64,000 bases of DNA from Sphingopyxis sp. (GTDB lineage: Bacteria; Pseudomonadota; Alphaproteobacteria; Sphingomonadales; Sphingomonadaceae). Position numbers and translations under genes: made by a program. Below are positions 15,902-25,268 of this stretch, one piece after another. Under the pieces are notes generated by a model. That model did not search any database and was not told where the DNA came from. It saw only the letters and a program-made list of their open reading frames with translations. Position 1 is the first letter of the stretch. Every line of letters starts with the position of its first letter. The stretch is from positions 124,001 through 188,000 of the forward strand of contig PNNB01000013.1 of the NCBI GenBank assembly GCA_013823985.1, in the 5' to 3' direction.

Positions 15902-18900
15902 TCACCCCGCCTTACGCGCCAAATTCGCCAAGCCCTTCGACAGTTGTAAGCATCCGTTCAAGCGCGACGCGGGGTCGCCCCAGACGCGGTTGATGACCAG
16001 TTTGCTGTCGGGGCGCAGCTTTGCCGTTTCGCCCAATTTGGCGACATAGGCCAGCAGGCCCGGGACATTGGGCGGGGTGTCTTCGTGGAAGCTGACCAGC
16101 GTTCCGCGTGCGCCGACCTCGATCTTTGCGACCTGCGCGACAAGCGCGTTTTGCTTGATCTGGATGAGTTTGAGCAGATTTTGAGTCGGTTCCGGAATGG
16201 TGCCGAAACGGTCGGTGATTTCGGCGGCGAAGCCTTCGACGTCCTGGCCTTCTTCCAGTTCGTTCAGACGGCGGTAGAGTGCCATGCGGACTGACAGGTC
16301 GGGGACATAATCGTCGGGGATCAGGATCGGCGCGTCGATTGTGATCTGTGGCGAGAAGCTGCCGCGTGGTTTGGCGAGCCCCTGGCTATCGGCACGCGCT
16401 TCGAGGATCGCATCTTCTAACATCGACTGGTAGAGTTCGAAGCCGACTTCCTTGATATGCCCGGACTGTTCGTCGCCCACCAGATTGCCCGCGCCGCGAA
16501 TATCGAGGTCATGGCTAGCAAGCTGGAACCCGGCGCCAAGGCTGTCGAGATCGCCCAGAACCTTGAGCCGCTTTTCCGCCGTTTCGGTGAGCATGCGGTT
16601 CGCTTCATGCGTCATATAGGCATAGGCGCGTGTCTTCGACCGGCCAACACGTCCGCGTAACTGGTAAAGCTGCGCAAGGCCGAAGCGGTCGGCCCGGTGG
16701 ATGATGAGCGTGTTGGCGCTCGGGATATCGAGGCCGCTTTCAACGATGGTCGTCGACAGCAGAACGTCATAGCGCTTTTCGTAAAAGGCGCTCATCCGCT
16801 CTTCGACCTGTGTCGCGGACATCTGGCCGTGCGCGGTGACATATTTGATTTCGGGCACTTCGGTGCGCAGGAATTCCTCGATCTCGGTCAGGTCCGCGAT
16901 GCGCGGCACGACGAAGAAACTCTGCCCGCCGCGATAATGTTCGCGCAGCAATGCCTCGCGCAACACGACGGGGTCCCATGGCATGACATAGGTGCGGACG
17001 GCGAGGCGGTCGACGGGCGGGGTCTGAATCACCGACAGTTCGCGCAGGCCCGACATCGCCATCTGCAGGGTGCGCGGGATGGGTGTCGCAGTCAGGGTGA
17101 GCATATGGACGTCGGTCTTCAGCGCCTTCAACTGTTCCTTGTGGTTGACGCCAAAGCGCTGCTCTTCGTCCACGATGACCAGACCGAGCCGCTTGAATTT
17201 GAGCGATTTGGCGAGAACAGCATGGGTGCCGATGACAATATCGACGGTGCCATCGGCCAGCCCGTCGCGCGTGGCGGTGGCTTCGGCTGCGGGCACGAGG
17301 CGCGACAGGCGTCCGAGTTTCAGCGGCAGGTCGCGGAAACGTTCGACAAAATTGGTATAATGCTGCCGCGCCAGCAAAGTGGTGGGGGCTATGACAGCTA
17401 CCTGATGGCCGGCCAGCGCCACGGCAAAGGCGGCGCGCATCGCGACTTCGGTCTTGCCGAAGCCGACATCACCGCAGACCAGACGGTCCATCGGCTTGCC
17501 CGCCGACAGGTCTTCCAGCACTTCGTCAATGACGCGCAACTGGTCTTCGGTTTCCTCATAGGGGAAACGGTCGACAAAGCTGGCATAGGCCTGGTCGTCC
17601 ACCTCGATGACCGCACCGGGGCGCAGGGCGCGTTCGGCGGCGGTTTTCAGCAGTTCGTGCGCGATGGCGCGAATGCGTTCCTTCAGCTTCGACTTGCGCC
17701 GTTGCCACGCTTCGCCGCCCAATTTGTCGAGCGTAACATTCTCGCTGTCCGAGCCATAGCGCGACAGGACATCGATATTTTCAACCGGAACATAGAGCTT
17801 GTCGCCGCCCGAATAGCTCAACGCAACGCAGTCGTGCGGGCTGTTGCCGACGGGGATGGAAATCAGCCCTTCATAACGGCCGATCCCGTGATCCTGATGC
17901 ACCACCAGATCGCCGGGGCTGAGCGCGGCCAGTTCGGCGAGGAAGGCGTCGGCGGATTTGCGTTTCTTATGACGGCGGACGAGCCGGTCGCCGAGCATGT
18001 CCTGCTCGCTGATCAGCGCTATATCGGTGGACGTAAAGCCATGGTCGATGGGAAGGACGACCATGGCAACGGTGCCGCGCCCGCTTGAGGGGGCCGCCAC
18101 GCCAAGTGCCGACTGCCAGCCATCGGCGTCGGCAAGGGGCGGGGCGCCATGATCTTTGAGCAAGCCCTTCAGCCGTTCGCGCGCGCCGTTGGAATAGCTG
18201 GCGATGATGGGGCGGCTGCCCGACTTCAGCAGCGCTTTCAGATGGCCGGCGACCGCCTCATATACATTGGCCTTTTGCGTGCGTTCGGGTGCAAAGTCGC
18301 GGGCGGCGGCGATGCCGAAATCGATGGTTCGGTCCGAATCCGGCTGTGCAAAGGGTGTCAGCAGATGCGCGGCATTGTCGGCCAGTATCTTCTCAACCTC
18401 ATCGCCGGACAGGTAGAGCATTTCTGGCGGCAAGGGGCGATAGCTGCCGGGCTCGGCCACCTGTGCCTTGACCCGGTTGTCATAATAGTCGGCAATGGCA
18501 TCCAGCCGTGATTGCCCTGCGGCAAGAGCCCCTGCGTCCCGGATGACCAACGCGTCCGCGCCGACATGGTCGAATAGGGTCGCCATGCGATCTTCGAACA
18601 GCGGCAGCCAATGGTCCATGCCCGACAGGCGGCGGCCTTCGGAGACGGCCTGATACAAAGGATCGCCCGTGGCGGTGACGCCAAAACGTTCGCGATAGCC
18701 GACGCGGAAGCGCTTGATCGCCTCTTCATCCATCAACGCCTCGACTGCGGGCAGGATGTCGAAATGCTCGACCCGGTCGATGCTGCGCTGGTCCGACGGT
18801 TTGAAGCGGCGGATGCTTTCGATCTCGTCGCCGAAGAAATCGAGGCGCAAACCATATTCGCTGCCCGCCGGAAACAGGTCGACGATGCTGCCGCGAATGG

Positions 18901-19387
18901 CAAATTCGCCCGCCTCGGCCACGGTATCGACGCGGAAATAGCCGTTCGACTGCAACAGCGAGGCAAGCCGTTCGCGCGTAATCTCGCGCCCTGCGGTCAA
19001 ACGCTCACCGGTTTGGCGGATGCGGAAGGGGGTTACATATTTCTGGATCACCGCGCCGATAGTGGTCAGCACGAGCTGCTTCTTCGTGCTCGGCTGCTGC
19101 AAGGCTTGTAGGGTCGACATGCGCTGCGAGGTGACCGCAACCGAGGGTGAGGCGCGGTCGTAGGGAAGGCAATCCCATGCGGGCAGTTGCATAATCTCGA
19201 GTTCGGGCGCGAAAAAGGGAACCGCATCCGCAATGGCACGCATCGCCGAATCGTCAGGCGCGATGAACAGGGTCCGCGCCTTCGCCGCCCGCGTCAGATC
19301 GGCGAGCAACAGGGCCGCGAAGCCTGAAGGCACCGACGACAGGGTCAGCCCATGCGGGCTGTGGATGATGCGCTGTAAATCGGTCAT
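15902..19387 (-). CDS. mfd: Transcription-repair coupling factor Mfd
   Basis: A 1161-aa superfamily 2 translocase that removes RNA polymerase stalled at lesions and recruits UvrA. The UvrB-like N-terminal module, an RNAP-interacting Tudor-like domain (GDLVVHQDHGIGRYEG), Walker A GDVGFGKT (about residue 640), the DEEQRFG motif II (about 740) and the C-terminal TRCF domain are all recognisable. Length is normal. The start overlaps the sdhE stop as ATGA. Confidence 0.97.
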   Translation of the reverse strand: MTDLQRIIHSPHGLTLSSVPSGFAALLLADLTRAAKARTLFIAPDDSAMRAIADAVPFFAPELEIMQLPAWDCLPYDRASPSVAVTSQRMSTLQALQQPSTKKQLVLTTIGAVIQKYVTPFRIRQTGERLTAGREITRERLASLLQSNGYFRVDTVAEAGEFAIRGSIVDLFPAGSEYGLRLDFFGDEIESIRRFKPSDQRSIDRVEHFDILPAVEALMDEEAIKRFRVGYRERFGVTATGDPLYQAVSEGRRLSGMDHWLPLFEDRMATLFDHVGADALVIRDAGALAAGQSRLDAIADYYDNRVKAQVAEPGSYRPLPPEMLYLSGDEVEKILADNAAHLLTPFAQPDSDRTIDFGIAAARDFAPERTQKANVYEAVAGHLKALLKSGSRPIIASYSNGARERLKGLLKDHGAPPLADADGWQSALGVAAPSSGRGTVAMVVLPIDHGFTSTDIALISEQDMLGDRLVRRHKKRKSADAFLAELAALSPGDLVVHQDHGIGRYEGLISIPVGNSPHDCVALSYSGGDKLYVPVENIDVLSRYGSDSENVTLDKLGGEAWQRRKSKLKERIRAIAHELLKTAAERALRPGAVIEVDDQAYASFVDRFPYEETEDQLRVIDEVLEDLSAGKPMDRLVCGDVGFGKTEVAMRAAFAVALAGHQVAVIAPTTLLARQHYTNFVERFRDLPLKLGRLSRLVPAAEATATRDGLADGTVDIVIGTHAVLAKSLKFKRLGLVIVDEEQRFGVNHKEQLKALKTDVHMLTLTATPIPRTLQMAMSGLRELSVIQTPPVDRLAVRTYVMPWDPVVLREALLREHYRGGQSFFVVPRIADLTEIEEFLRTEVPEIKYVTAHGQMSATQVEERMSAFYEKRYDVLLSTTIVESGLDIPSANTLIIHRADRFGLAQLYQLRGRVGRSKTRAYAYMTHEANRMLTETAEKRLKVLGDLDSLGAGFQLASHDLDIRGAGNLVGDEQSGHIKEVGFELYQSMLEDAILEARADSQGLAKPRGSFSPQITIDAPILIPDDYVPDLSVRMALYRRLNELEEGQDVEGFAAEITDRFGTIPEPTQNLLKLIQIKQNALVAQVAKIEVGARGTLVSFHEDTPPNVPGLLAYVAKLGETAKLRPDSKLVINRVWGDPASRLNGCLQLSKGLANLARKAG

Positions 19388-19671
19388 TTGCCGGCCGTAT
19401 TCAGCCCTTCCGGCAGTTGTATGAAATCCAGCCTCTGGAGCAGGTCCATCATCGGCCCGGCCAGCAGCGGATCAGGCTCTGCGGTCTGCAGCGCCCATGC
19501 CATGATGTCGACATCCTGCTCTTCCAACAGCCGTTCGAACCAGGCGTAATCCTCTGCGCTCCATTGCGCATGATATTGGTCGAAAAAGCCGCCGACCATA
19601 GCATCCGCCTCCCGCGTACCGCGATGGTGCGCGCGGAAATGCAATTTACGAAGATAGGGGTCAGCGTCCAT
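19384..19671 (-). CDS. sdhE: FAD assembly factor SdhE (succinate dehydrogenase assembly factor 2 family)
   Basis: A 95-aa protein of the SdhE/Sdh5 family, which promotes covalent FAD attachment to SdhA. The family RGxxE signature appears as HRGTREADAM, followed by the acidic helix YAWFERLLEEQDVDI. The ATG at 19671 is chosen because AAAGGA lies 8 nt upstream; the ATG three codons earlier has no spacing from it. It is coupled to mfd by an ATGA overlap and divergent from recG, with a 59-bp gap. Confidence 0.88.
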   Translation of the reverse strand: MDADPYLRKLHFRAHHRGTREADAMVGGFFDQYHAQWSAEDYAWFERLLEEQDVDIMAWALQTAEPDPLLAGPMMDLLQRLDFIQLPEGLNTAGK

Positions 19672-19730
19672 GTGGCGCATCCTTTAAGCTTGTGGTTTCG
19701 GCAGAATTTCCGGCTATAAGCGCCCTAGTC

Positions 19731-21791
19731 ATGCGCCCAGATATTCTCAATCCGTTATTTGCAGAAGTTCGCGCAATGAAAGGCGTCGGTCCCGGGTTGG
19801 CCAAGCCGCTTGAGAAGCTCGGATTGCTGCGGACGAAGGATGTCCTGTACCATTTTCCGGCAAGCTGGACCTACCGCAAGGCGGTCACGCGGCTGGATGT
19901 GGCGGATGTCGGGTGCAATATCATCCTAGCCGTCACGGTCATGGACCACCGCAGCAGCGGCAGTTCGCGGGCACCGCTCAGAATCTACGCCGCCGATGCC
20001 AAGGGCAATTACATTACGCTGACCTTCTTCGGCCGCAACGGAGGCTGGGCGCGCAAGCAATTGCCGGTGGGTGAAGCGCGGATCATTTCGGGCAAGCTCG
20101 ACCGCTATGGCGACGAACTGCAGATGGTGCATCCCGATCATATTGTCGCGGTGGGGGAGGCCGGTGCACCGGGTCTGGCCGAGCCGGTCTATCCGCTGTC
20201 GGAAGGATTGACCAACAAGCGCATGGGTCAGCTTGCGACCGCCGCGCTTGAAAATGTGCCCGACCTGCCTGAATGGATCGAACCGTCGCTTCTGACCGCG
20301 CGCAACTGGGCGGGGTGGAGTTCCGCGCTCAATCAGGTGCACCACAAGGATGATGAAGCGAACCGCGACCGGCTGGCCTATGATGAACTGTTTTCCAACC
20401 AGCTCGCCATGCGGCTGGTGCGCGCGGCGATGGACCAGCGCAAGGCCGTGCCGATCGCCGGAACAGGGGCGTTGGTGGACAAACTGCAGCTTCCCTTTGC
20501 GCTGACCGGCGCGCAGCAGAGGGTCATTGCGGAGATTGAGGGCGATATCGCCCAATCGCGCCCGATGCTCCGCCTGTTGCAGGGCGATGTAGGGGCGGGC
20601 AAGACGATGGTCGCGCTGCGCGCGCTGCTCCGTGCGGTGGAGGCGGGGATGCAGGGCGCAATGCTTGCGCCGACCGAGATTTTGGCGCGGCAGCATTTTG
20701 CCGGACTGCAAAAGCTTTTGGCGGGGTTGCCGGTCAATATCGCCATTCTGACGGGCCGCGAAAAGGGCAAGCTGCGCGAAGCGACGTTGATGGGGCTGGC
20801 CGATGGCAGCATCCATATATTGGTCGGCACCCACGCGATTTTTCAGGAGGCGGTGACCTATAAGGCCCTCGCGCTGGCGGTGATTGACGAGCAGCATCGC
20901 TTTGGCGTGTCGCAGCGGCTGATGCTGTCGCGCAAGGGTAGGGGGGTGCCCCATTTGCTGGTGATGACAGCGACGCCGATCCCGCGCAGCCTCGCGCTCG
21001 CCGCTTATGGGGAGATGGATTCGTCGCAGATCGACGAGCTGCCCCCGGGGCGTACGCCTGTGGAAACGCGGGTGATCTCGCAGGAGCGGCTGCCCGAGAT
21101 TGTCGACGGCGTGGCGCGGCATCTGGCGGCGGGGAAGCAGGCCTTTTGGGTCTGTCCCTTAGTGGAGGAAAGCGAGAATAGCGATCTGGCTGCTGCCGAG
21201 CAGCGCGCCGAAATGCTGCGGCTGCGCTTTGGCGAGCAGGTGGCGGTGGTGCATGGGCGGATGAAAGGGCCGGAAAAGGATGCCGTGATGGAACGCTTCA
21301 TCCGCGGCGAAACCCGGCTTTTGGTGGCGACAACGGTGATCGAGGTCGGCGTTGATGTGCCAAACGCCAGCCTGATGATTGTCGAGGCGGCGGACCGTTT
21401 CGGCCTTGCCCAATTGCACCAGTTGCGCGGGCGGGTCGGGCGCGGGGCGGAGAAATCCGTGTGCCTGCTGATCCGCAGCGCCCAGATTGGCGAGACCGCG
21501 CGGGCGCGGCTGGCTTTGATGCGCGAAACGAATGACGGCTTCCGGATTGCCGAAGAAGATTTGAAACTGCGCGGGGCAGGCGAATTGCTGGGCACACGGC
21601 AATCGGGGGATAGCCCGTTCCGTGTGGCGACGCCCGAACAGGTGCGCGCGCTGATTGGCGTTGCGGCCGATGATGCGCGTCTGTTGCTCGACCGCGATGG
21701 CGGCTTGGCCGGTCCGCGCGGCGAAGCGGCGCGGTTATGCCTCTATTTGTTTGAGCGTGACGCCGGTATCGCGACCCTGCGCGGCGGATAA
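19731..21791 (+). CDS. recG: ATP-dependent DNA helicase RecG
   Basis: A 686-aa helicase that remodels stalled forks and Holliday junctions. The N-terminal wedge/OB domain is followed by Walker A GDVGAGKT (about residue 286), motif II DEQH (about 385), TATPIPRSLA, and the QLRGRVGRG motif VI. The start at MRPDILNPLF is supported by homologue length; the upstream in-frame start at 19692 would add an atypical tail. Its end is one base from the convergent PilZ gene. Confidence 0.96.
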   Translation: MRPDILNPLFAEVRAMKGVGPGLAKPLEKLGLLRTKDVLYHFPASWTYRKAVTRLDVADVGCNIILAVTVMDHRSSGSSRAPLRIYAADAKGNYITLTFFGRNGGWARKQLPVGEARIISGKLDRYGDELQMVHPDHIVAVGEAGAPGLAEPVYPLSEGLTNKRMGQLATAALENVPDLPEWIEPSLLTARNWAGWSSALNQVHHKDDEANRDRLAYDELFSNQLAMRLVRAAMDQRKAVPIAGTGALVDKLQLPFALTGAQQRVIAEIEGDIAQSRPMLRLLQGDVGAGKTMVALRALLRAVEAGMQGAMLAPTEILARQHFAGLQKLLAGLPVNIAILTGREKGKLREATLMGLADGSIHILVGTHAIFQEAVTYKALALAVIDEQHRFGVSQRLMLSRKGRGVPHLLVMTATPIPRSLALAAYGEMDSSQIDELPPGRTPVETRVISQERLPEIVDGVARHLAAGKQAFWVCPLVEESENSDLAAAEQRAEMLRLRFGEQVAVVHGRMKGPEKDAVMERFIRGETRLLVATTVIEVGVDVPNASLMIVEAADRFGLAQLHQLRGRVGRGAEKSVCLLIRSAQIGETARARLALMRETNDGFRIAEEDLKLRGAGELLGTRQSGDSPFRVATPEQVRALIGVAADDARLLLDRDGGLAGPRGEAARLCLYLFERDAGIATLRGG

Positions 21792-21792
21792 C

Positions 21793-22116
21793 TTACCGCA
21801 ATTTGGGGCTTACATGTTCCAGTAATGCAAGGAAATCGGGTAGGCGAACCACGCGTTCAAACTGGAAACCTGCGCGATTTTCGACGGTCCAGATGACCAG
21901 CGCTTCCAGGCGGCCGACTACAGGCAAGCGCAACTCCACGCGGTCGCCGCGTTCAAATACCGTGTTGTCGTCAATCATGAATCCATGGGCGGACACGTTG
22001 ACGATGTGGATCGTCTGGTCGCCATGAAACTTGCTTTCCGCAATCACCTTATGGTTCGCCCGATGGCGAGCCGCGCGGCGGAGATCCATGTCGTTATTCG
22101 GTGCGGGTTGCGCCAT
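21793..22116 (-). CDS. PilZ-domain protein
   Basis: A 107-aa single-domain PilZ protein, likely a c-di-GMP receptor. The N-terminal RxxxR signature is present (RRAARHR), and the second motif reads NVSAHG, matching [D/N]xSxxG. The ATG at 22116 has AAAGG upstream; a longer form starting at 22155 lacks a ribosome site. It lies tail-to-tail with recG and downstream of tyrS on the same strand. The EAL phosphodiesterase 8 kb away could act on the same messenger. Confidence 0.8.
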   Translation of the reverse strand: MAQPAPNNDMDLRRAARHRANHKVIAESKFHGDQTIHIVNVSAHGFMIDDNTVFERGDRVELRLPVVGRLEALVIWTVENRAGFQFERVVRLPDFLALLEHVSPKLR

Positions 22117-22190
22117 GCATTGCGGCCTTTGTTTTAATTTCGTTAGCCGCAACATGACATCAAGTTACAAATAAATGGTAAAATAGTTGG

Positions 22191-22213
22191 GGCCGCACGT
22201 TTACCCTGCGGCC
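22191..22213 (-). terminator. Terminator hairpin after tyrS
   Basis: A 7-bp perfect stem GGCCGCA/TGCGGCC begins right at the tyrS stop. Reading the minus strand it is followed by CCAACTATTTT, a weak T-run. Confidence 0.55.
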
Positions 22214-23440
22214 TCAATTAAAGCGCAAAATCCCGTGTTTTTTCTTGCCTGCGGAAAGCTTTACGTCATCCGAAGTAATGGAAATTAAAGCATTTTCGTC
22301 AGCAACTGCTTCGCCGTTGATGCGCGCACCGCCGCCTTCGATCAAACGCCGTGCCTCTTTCTTGGACGCAACAAAATTAAGTCCAATTAGGGCATCAATT
22401 ATCGATATGTCGCCTACGGCTTCGAAAATCGGCAAATTGTCGCCCGTCGCACCTTCTTCAAACGTCTTGCGTGCGGTCTCTTCCGCGAGCTTCGCTGCAT
22501 CGGCACCCCGGCACATTTCGGTCGCCGCGTTGGCGAGCGCAATCTTCGCCGCGTTGATCTCGGAACCCTGCAACGCTTCAAGCCGGGAGATTTCATCAAG
22601 CGGCACGTCGGTGAACAGCCGCAGGAAGCGGCCCACATCACGGTCATCGGTGTTCCGCCAGAATTGCCAATAGTCATAGGCCGGTAATTGATCCTCGTGC
22701 AGCCAGACGGCGCCCGACATGGTCTTGCCCATCTTGCCGCCGTCCGCCGTGGTAATCAGCGGCGTTGTGACGCCATAAACTTCGGTTCCATCCATGCGGC
22801 GCGCAAGTTCGATACCGTTGACGATATTCCCCCATTGGTCCGACCCGCCCATCTGGAGGCAGCAGGATGCCCGGCGCGACAGTTCCATGAAATCATAGGC
22901 CTGCAAAATCATGTAATTGAATTCGAGGAAGGAGAGCGATTGTTCGCGGTCCAGACGCAGCTTGACCGAATCGAAGCTGAGCATCCGGTTGATCGAGAAA
23001 TGCTGCCCGACTTCGCGCAGGAAGGGAATATATTCGAGCGCGTCGAGCCATTCGCTATTGTCCAGCATGACGGCATCGGTCGGCCCGTCCCCAAAGGTCA
23101 GGAACCGTTCGAAAATCCGCTTAATCGAAGCGCAATTTTCCTGAATGACCTCATTGGTCAGCAATTTGCGGGCTTCGTCCTTGAAGCTGGGATCACCAAT
23201 CTTGCCGGTTCCGCCGCCCATGAGCACGATAGGCTTATGCCCCGCCTGCTGCAGCCGCCGCAAAAGCATGATCTGCACAAGGCTGCCGACATGAAGCGAT
23301 GGCGCAGTCGGATCGAAGCCGATATAGCCCGGAACGATTTCTTTGGTCGCCAAGGCGTCAAGCCCTGCGGCATCGGTTGCCTGGTGAATATAGCCACGCT
23401 CATCAAGCAGGCGGAGGAGATCGGATTTGTAAGCAGTCAT
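22214..23440 (-). CDS. tyrS: Tyrosine--tRNA ligase
   Basis: A 408-aa class I aminoacyl-tRNA synthetase, bacterial TyrRS type. The HIGH-like motif is HVGS within [12 protein letters not shown]. The KMSKS-like loop is KMGKTMSG, and a C-terminal S4 RNA-binding domain ([18 protein letters not shown]) is present. Length and motif spacing are normal. It is divergent from the DOMON-like gene with a 32-bp gap. Confidence 0.97.
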   Translation of the reverse strand: MTAYKSDLLRLLDERGYIHQATDAAGLDALATKEIVPGYIGFDPTAPSLHVGSLVQIMLLRRLQQAGHKPIVLMGGGTGKIGDPSFKDEARKLLTNEVIQENCASIKRIFERFLTFGDGPTDAVMLDNSEWLDALEYIPFLREVGQHFSINRMLSFDSVKLRLDREQSLSFLEFNYMILQAYDFMELSRRASCCLQMGGSDQWGNIVNGIELARRMDGTEVYGVTTPLITTADGGKMGKTMSGAVWLHEDQLPAYDYWQFWRNTDDRDVGRFLRLFTDVPLDEISRLEALQGSEINAAKIALANAATEMCRGADAAKLAEETARKTFEEGATGDNLPIFEAVGDISIIDALIGLNFVASKKEARRLIEGGGARINGEAVADENALISITSDDVKLSAGKKKHGILRFN

Positions 23441-23472
23441 AACGCGGCAGCGCCTAGCATGGAGTTTCGAGA

Positions 23473-24033
23473 TTGGCCAATATTTCGATAGAGGAAATCG
23501 CGCTTAGCTGCCATCCCGCCACACCACCCTTCATGGCCGACGCGATCTGCGTGTCGCTGACCCGCGAAGAGGACGGTGCGTTGTGGCTGCGCTACCATGT
23601 CGATTGCGATCTGAACGCGCTGGAAATGACCGGAACATTGCCTCCTCTGCGGACCGATGAATTGTGGAAAACGACCTGTTTCGAACTGTTCGTGCGCCGA
23701 GAGGACGACGATGCGTATCTTGAATATAATTTCTCCCCGTCGACCCAATGGGCGGCCTATAGCTTTGCCGGATATCGGGCGGGGATGTCCGAGTTGATGA
23801 CAACGCGCCCCGAAATTTATGGCGATGCCAGCGACACGCACTTCGCCCTGGAGGTCCAGCTCACCTTACCCGATCAATGGCGCGATGCTCCGCTGTGGAT
23901 CGGTCTAACCGCGGTCATCGCGGAAAGCGGGGACTCCAAATCCTATTGGGCTTTGTCCCATCCCCCCGGCAAACCCGATTTTCATCATAGGGATTGCTTT
24001 GCGCTCTATCTGGAGGCACCAAGCGCGGCATGA
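23473..24033 (+). CDS. DOMON-like domain protein
   Basis: A 186-aa soluble protein with a beta-sandwich pattern resembling proteins called DOMON-like in sphingomonads ([41 protein letters not shown]). DOMON folds bind haem or sugars; no ligand can be named. The start is a TTG with GGAG 9 nt upstream, and the first ATG lies 21 codons further in. Its stop overlaps the next gene's ATG, so the two are co-translated. Confidence 0.7.
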   Translation: MANISIEEIALSCHPATPPFMADAICVSLTREEDGALWLRYHVDCDLNALEMTGTLPPLRTDELWKTTCFELFVRREDDDAYLEYNFSPSTQWAAYSFAGYRAGMSELMTTRPEIYGDASDTHFALEVQLTLPDQWRDAPLWIGLTAVIAESGDSKSYWALSHPPGKPDFHHRDCFALYLEAPSAA

Positions 24034-25229
24034 AATTTGGAATAGACCGCCTGCTCGTCGAGCCTTCTTTACGTGCCCCGCTTAAGGGCAAACGCGTCGC
24101 TCTTCTCGCCCATCCCGCATCGGTGACGTCGGACCTGACGCACAGTTTCGATGCGCTCGCCGCGCTGGACGATATCGACATCACCGCAGCTTTCGGCCCG
24201 CAGCATGGCCTGCGCGGGGACAAGCAGGACAATATGATGGAGTCGCCCGACTTCACCGATCCCGTCCACGGTGTGCCGGTATTCAGCCTTTATGGCGAAG
24301 TGCGCCGCCCGACCGGACAGTCAATGGGAACGTTTGATGTCATCCTGATCGACATGCAGGATCTGGGTTGCCGTATCTACACTTTCATCACGACGCTGCT
24401 TTACATGCTGGAGGCCGCCGCCGAACATAGCAAATCGGTCTGGGTGCTCGATCGCCCCAACCCCGCAGGTCGCCCGGTCGAAGGGCTGACGCTTTTGCCT
24501 GGATGGGAAAGTTTCGTTGGCGCGGGGCCGATCCCGATGCGCCACGGCCTGACCTTGGGTGAATTGGGGCAGTGGTTCATCGATCATTACAAGATTGACG
24601 TCGACTATCGTGTCGTAGCGATGGATGGCTATCACCCCGACGCCGCCCCCGGCTTTGGCTGGCCGGAAGACCGGCTCTGGATCAATCCCAGCCCGAACGC
24701 CCCCAATATCAACATGGCGCGCGCCTATGCCGGGACGGTCATGCTGGAAGGCACAACATTGTCCGAAGGACGCGGCACCACGCGGCCTTTGGAAATCTTC
24801 GGCGCCCCCGACATCGACGCCCGTGCGGTCATCGCCGAAATGCGCCGCTGCGCGCCGCAATGGCTGACGGGGTGCACGTTGCGCGAAATATGGTTTGAAC
24901 CGACTTTCCACAAACATGTCCACAGCCTGTGCCACGGCGTCCATATCCATGCAGACGGCGCGGCCTATGACCATCAGGCGTTCCGTCCATGGCGCGTGCA
25001 GGCACTGGCGTTCAAGGCGATCCGGAACCTGTATCCCGACTATGATCTGTGGCGTGATTTTCCTTATGAATATGAATTCGGGAAACTGGCGATCGATGTG
25101 ATCAATGGCGGTCCTGGCTTGCGCGAGTGGGTGGATCGGGATGGGTCTACAGCGGATGATCTGGATGCGTTGACCGGGCCGGATGAGGAGGCTTGGGTTG
25201 CCGACCGACGCCCCTATCTCTTATACTGA
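24030..25229 (+). CDS. NamZ-type exo-beta-N-acetylmuramidase domain protein (DUF1343)
   Basis: A 399-aa protein of the DUF1343/YbbC family, whose characterised members (NamZ) release N-acetylmuramic acid from peptidoglycan fragments. Typical blocks are FGPQHGLRGD, the DMQDLGCRIYTF motif, WVLDRPNPAGR, EGTTLSEGRGTTRP and the C-terminal FPYEYE segment. No signal peptide is evident, so a cytoplasmic recycling role is more likely than a wall hydrolase. The start overlaps the DOMON-like stop as ATGA. Confidence 0.85.
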   Translation: MKFGIDRLLVEPSLRAPLKGKRVALLAHPASVTSDLTHSFDALAALDDIDITAAFGPQHGLRGDKQDNMMESPDFTDPVHGVPVFSLYGEVRRPTGQSMGTFDVILIDMQDLGCRIYTFITTLLYMLEAAAEHSKSVWVLDRPNPAGRPVEGLTLLPGWESFVGAGPIPMRHGLTLGELGQWFIDHYKIDVDYRVVAMDGYHPDAAPGFGWPEDRLWINPSPNAPNINMARAYAGTVMLEGTTLSEGRGTTRPLEIFGAPDIDARAVIAEMRRCAPQWLTGCTLREIWFEPTFHKHVHSLCHGVHIHADGAAYDHQAFRPWRVQALAFKAIRNLYPDYDLWRDFPYEYEFGKLAIDVINGGPGLREWVDRDGSTADDLDALTGPDEEAWVADRRPYLLY

Positions 25230-25268
25230 CCGGCGGTTCCTTGGTCTTAAATCTTACGCCCGTGGGGT

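Noticed and set aside
16697..18088. 463-codon open frame antisense to mfd
   Set aside because: No domain, and the opposite strand encodes conserved Mfd motifs throughout.
19926..21122. 398-codon open frame antisense to recG
   Set aside because: Low-complexity His/Arg/Gln composition typical of a shadow frame; recG is intact opposite.
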